From Roseihalotalea indica (GTDB taxonomy: Bacteria; Bacteroidota; Bacteroidia; Cytophagales; Cyclobacteriaceae): 64,000 nt of DNA. The position numbers and the translations under genes are program-made. The stretch spans positions 744,001 through 808,000 of the forward strand of contig NZ_JAINFL010000002.1 of the NCBI RefSeq assembly GCF_022458895.1, written 5' to 3'. Within the stretch, counting starts at the first letter, position 1. Every line of letters starts with the position of its first letter. The notes below the pieces were generated by a model, which searched no databases, was not told where the DNA came from, and saw only the letters and a program-made list of their open reading frames with translations. This document shows positions 62,791 to 64,000 of the stretch, in pieces.

Positions 62791-63444
62791 ATGAAACGAC
62801 TGGCGCTGCTGGTGATCATCATTACATTACCTATTATTGCGTATTATCAATATCGGAAGTTTCGTCGCTTTCATCCTCCTTCTACCTACGACTACGTTGT
62901 GAAAGATAGCATCGATGTTCATTACCACGACCCGGAGGTGCTTCAACACTACTACAAAAATGTGTATGAGATAGGTGCCTTTGCCCGGCAGGTATGGCAT
63001 AACCAAGAGGTAGATGTGCGCTATCCTGATCAGGATAATCCTGAAGCAGTGCGAGCCGCCTCCTATTACCAGCAATTATGGGAAACCACTACTTATCTGG
63101 AAGGCCGGCTGGTCCGCTCGCGAGAGCTAAAAGAGGCTGGGTATGCTAACAATGATATTAAAATAATGGAGGCAGAGGGAATGTCGCCTCGCCTGTTTCA
63201 GGTGTTTCGCAAAAAGCAGTTGCTAGGGTTGAGCCGGGGTGATGAAGGCCCTGGAGTATGGGAGTTACAAGCTTTACTCCGTCAGCAGGGGCAAGATATT
63301 CCATTAGACGGTATTTTCAGTAAAATTACGGAAGATGCTCTTAAAGAATTTCAGAGAGCCGAGGGGCATTACCCTTCTGGTCAAGTGGACGAAAATTCGC
63401 TGAGAAGTCTTGTTGAAGCCGATAAGTCTCCTGTAAATCCATAA
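62791..63444 (+). CDS. Membrane-anchored protein with peptidoglycan-binding domain
   Basis: Protein of 217 residues with an N-terminal hydrophobic segment (LALLVIIITLPIIAYY) acting as signal or anchor, a middle of unknown fold rich in Tyr, Glu and Arg, and a C-terminal PG_binding_1 domain (VWELQALLRQQGQDIPLDGI, then EDALKEFQRAEG). It probably sits on the outer face of the inner membrane and touches peptidoglycan. The ATG at 62791 starts the hydrophobic segment; an in-frame ATG at 62740 adds 17 polar residues. It is followed 24 bases later by a coiled-coil protein gene. Confidence 0.78.
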   Translation: MKRLALLVIIITLPIIAYYQYRKFRRFHPPSTYDYVVKDSIDVHYHDPEVLQHYYKNVYEIGAFARQVWHNQEVDVRYPDQDNPEAVRAASYYQQLWETTTYLEGRLVRSRELKEAGYANNDIKIMEAEGMSPRLFQVFRKKQLLGLSRGDEGPGVWELQALLRQQGQDIPLDGIFSKITEDALKEFQRAEGHYPSGQVDENSLRSLVEADKSPVNP

Positions 63445-63468
63445 TATACGCTATCAACTACCCATAAA

Positions 63469-63813
63469 ATGAGTGATAATAAAAAGCAACCCGCACCGAC
63501 TAAAACGAGCGACCCAAAGATTGATGCCATTAAAGAAATTATCTTTGGAGATACTATCAAAGAAATTGAACAAGAGTTTGATGATACCCAACACCTTATT
63601 CAGCAGCAAAAAGCAGCCATGGAGAAGCAGGTGGCTCAACTTCGAGAAACAATGGACCAGATGATGAAAGAACTTCGGCAGGATCTGGACAATCATGTTG
63701 CCACGCTGAAAGAAGAGATGAGCCAAAGATTCAGCCAGTTGCAAGACAGCTCGGCTAACCGTTCTTCGTTAGGAAAAATGCTGGAAGAGATTGGTAAAAA
63801 ACTACAGGCCTGA
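63469..63813 (+). CDS. Coiled-coil protein of unknown function
   Basis: Cytoplasmic-type protein of 114 residues, without signal or membrane segment. The central part (about 25-95) is a long heptad-rich coiled coil (KQVAQLRETMDQMMKELRQD, LKEEMSQRFSQLQ), flanked by a Lys/Pro/Thr-rich N-terminus. It resembles fibrous or scaffold proteins only in a general way. It lies 24 bases after the peptidoglycan-binding gene, so the two may share a transcript. Confidence 0.75.
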   Translation: MSDNKKQPAPTKTSDPKIDAIKEIIFGDTIKEIEQEFDDTQHLIQQQKAAMEKQVAQLRETMDQMMKELRQDLDNHVATLKEEMSQRFSQLQDSSANRSSLGKMLEEIGKKLQA

Positions 63814-63979
63814 GCACAAATAACCTGCTGAGGGTTAGGTACCTTTTCTAATTAATTTGTATTTTATTTGTCCGGTTTTTGGTTAAATCAGACAATCTAC
63901 CTGAGTCTGGAAATGGATACAACGTATTTCAAGGCTGGCCTTTTAGGAAAATAGCATTGTAGTTTCAATCTTTACACTG

Positions 63980-64000
63980 ATGGATACCAAGGAAAGAACT
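63980..64000 (+). CDS. Possible start of a next gene (partial)
   Basis: An ATG at 63980 opens MDTKERT and runs off the window. It follows a 166-base spacer after the coiled-coil gene. Too little is present to test coding. Confidence 0.25.

Overview
The window is chromosomal DNA of a bacterium in the phylum Bacteroidota, most likely a free-living, probably marine member of the order Cytophagales. The evidence is type IX secretion (T9SS) substrates with both known kinds of C-terminal sorting domain, PorP/SprF and OmpA/TPR/propeller envelope proteins, a SusC/SusD pair, promoters of the Bacteroidota TTTG / TAnnTTTG type, small ECF sigma factor genes and a 658-residue GyrB. GC content looks moderate. 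I found no rRNA, tRNA, CRISPR array, transposase, integrase or prophage gene. The genus cannot be fixed from the sequence alone.

Layout. 1-1140: end of an unknown gene and gpsA. 1191-11962: an envelope/T9SS block with a PorE-like OmpA protein, an M48 (Ste24-like) protease, a PorP/SprF protein and, divergently, a 1,826-residue secreted adhesin-like protein. 12249-16848: a leftward cluster of aminotransferase, heptose-7-phosphate kinase, TrkH-type potassium channel and DUF2062 protein. 17015-18453: two coupled exported proteins. 18711-23977: SusC/SusD with a convergent GH16 glucanase, a small polysaccharide-utilisation locus. 24054-30100: exported NIF3-family protein, S45 acylase and a large zinc metalloprotease. 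30234-34396: two tandem T9SS substrates with the same N-terminal domain but different sorting tails. 34680-39849: M14 carboxypeptidase, GNAT, VOC, WYL regulator, PAS/HisKA-like protein and DUF3267 protein. 39862-43370: two separate ECF sigma / four-helix membrane protein modules around a TraB/GumN lipoprotein. 43364-48411: PhoD-like phosphatase, amidase, SMI1/KNR4 protein, OmpA-anchor-L protein and VanX-like dipeptidase. 48655-50771: DUF1611 (DgcN-like) and dipeptide epimerase (DgcA-like). 50866-56514: lipoprotein, GH43-like hydrolase, miaE and a YwqK-repeat protein with a probable barrel domain. 56840-64000: CoA-binding protein, gyrB, ppk1, a degenerate histidine kinase, a peptidoglycan-binding protein and a coiled-coil protein.

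How the genes fit together. Most of the window concerns the cell envelope and what crosses it: T9SS parts and cargo, glycan uptake and cleavage, periplasmic hydrolases, and peptidoglycan turnover (amidase, D,D-dipeptidase, Ala-Glu epimerase or D-glutamate catabolism). Housekeeping genes (gpsA, rfaE1, miaE, gyrB, ppk1) are interspersed. The least explained items are the sigma/four-helix modules, the A-tail/B-tail substrate pair, the YwqK-repeat barrel protein, the Tat-exported NIF3 protein, and the near-identical inverted repeats that bracket the dgcN-dgcA pair.
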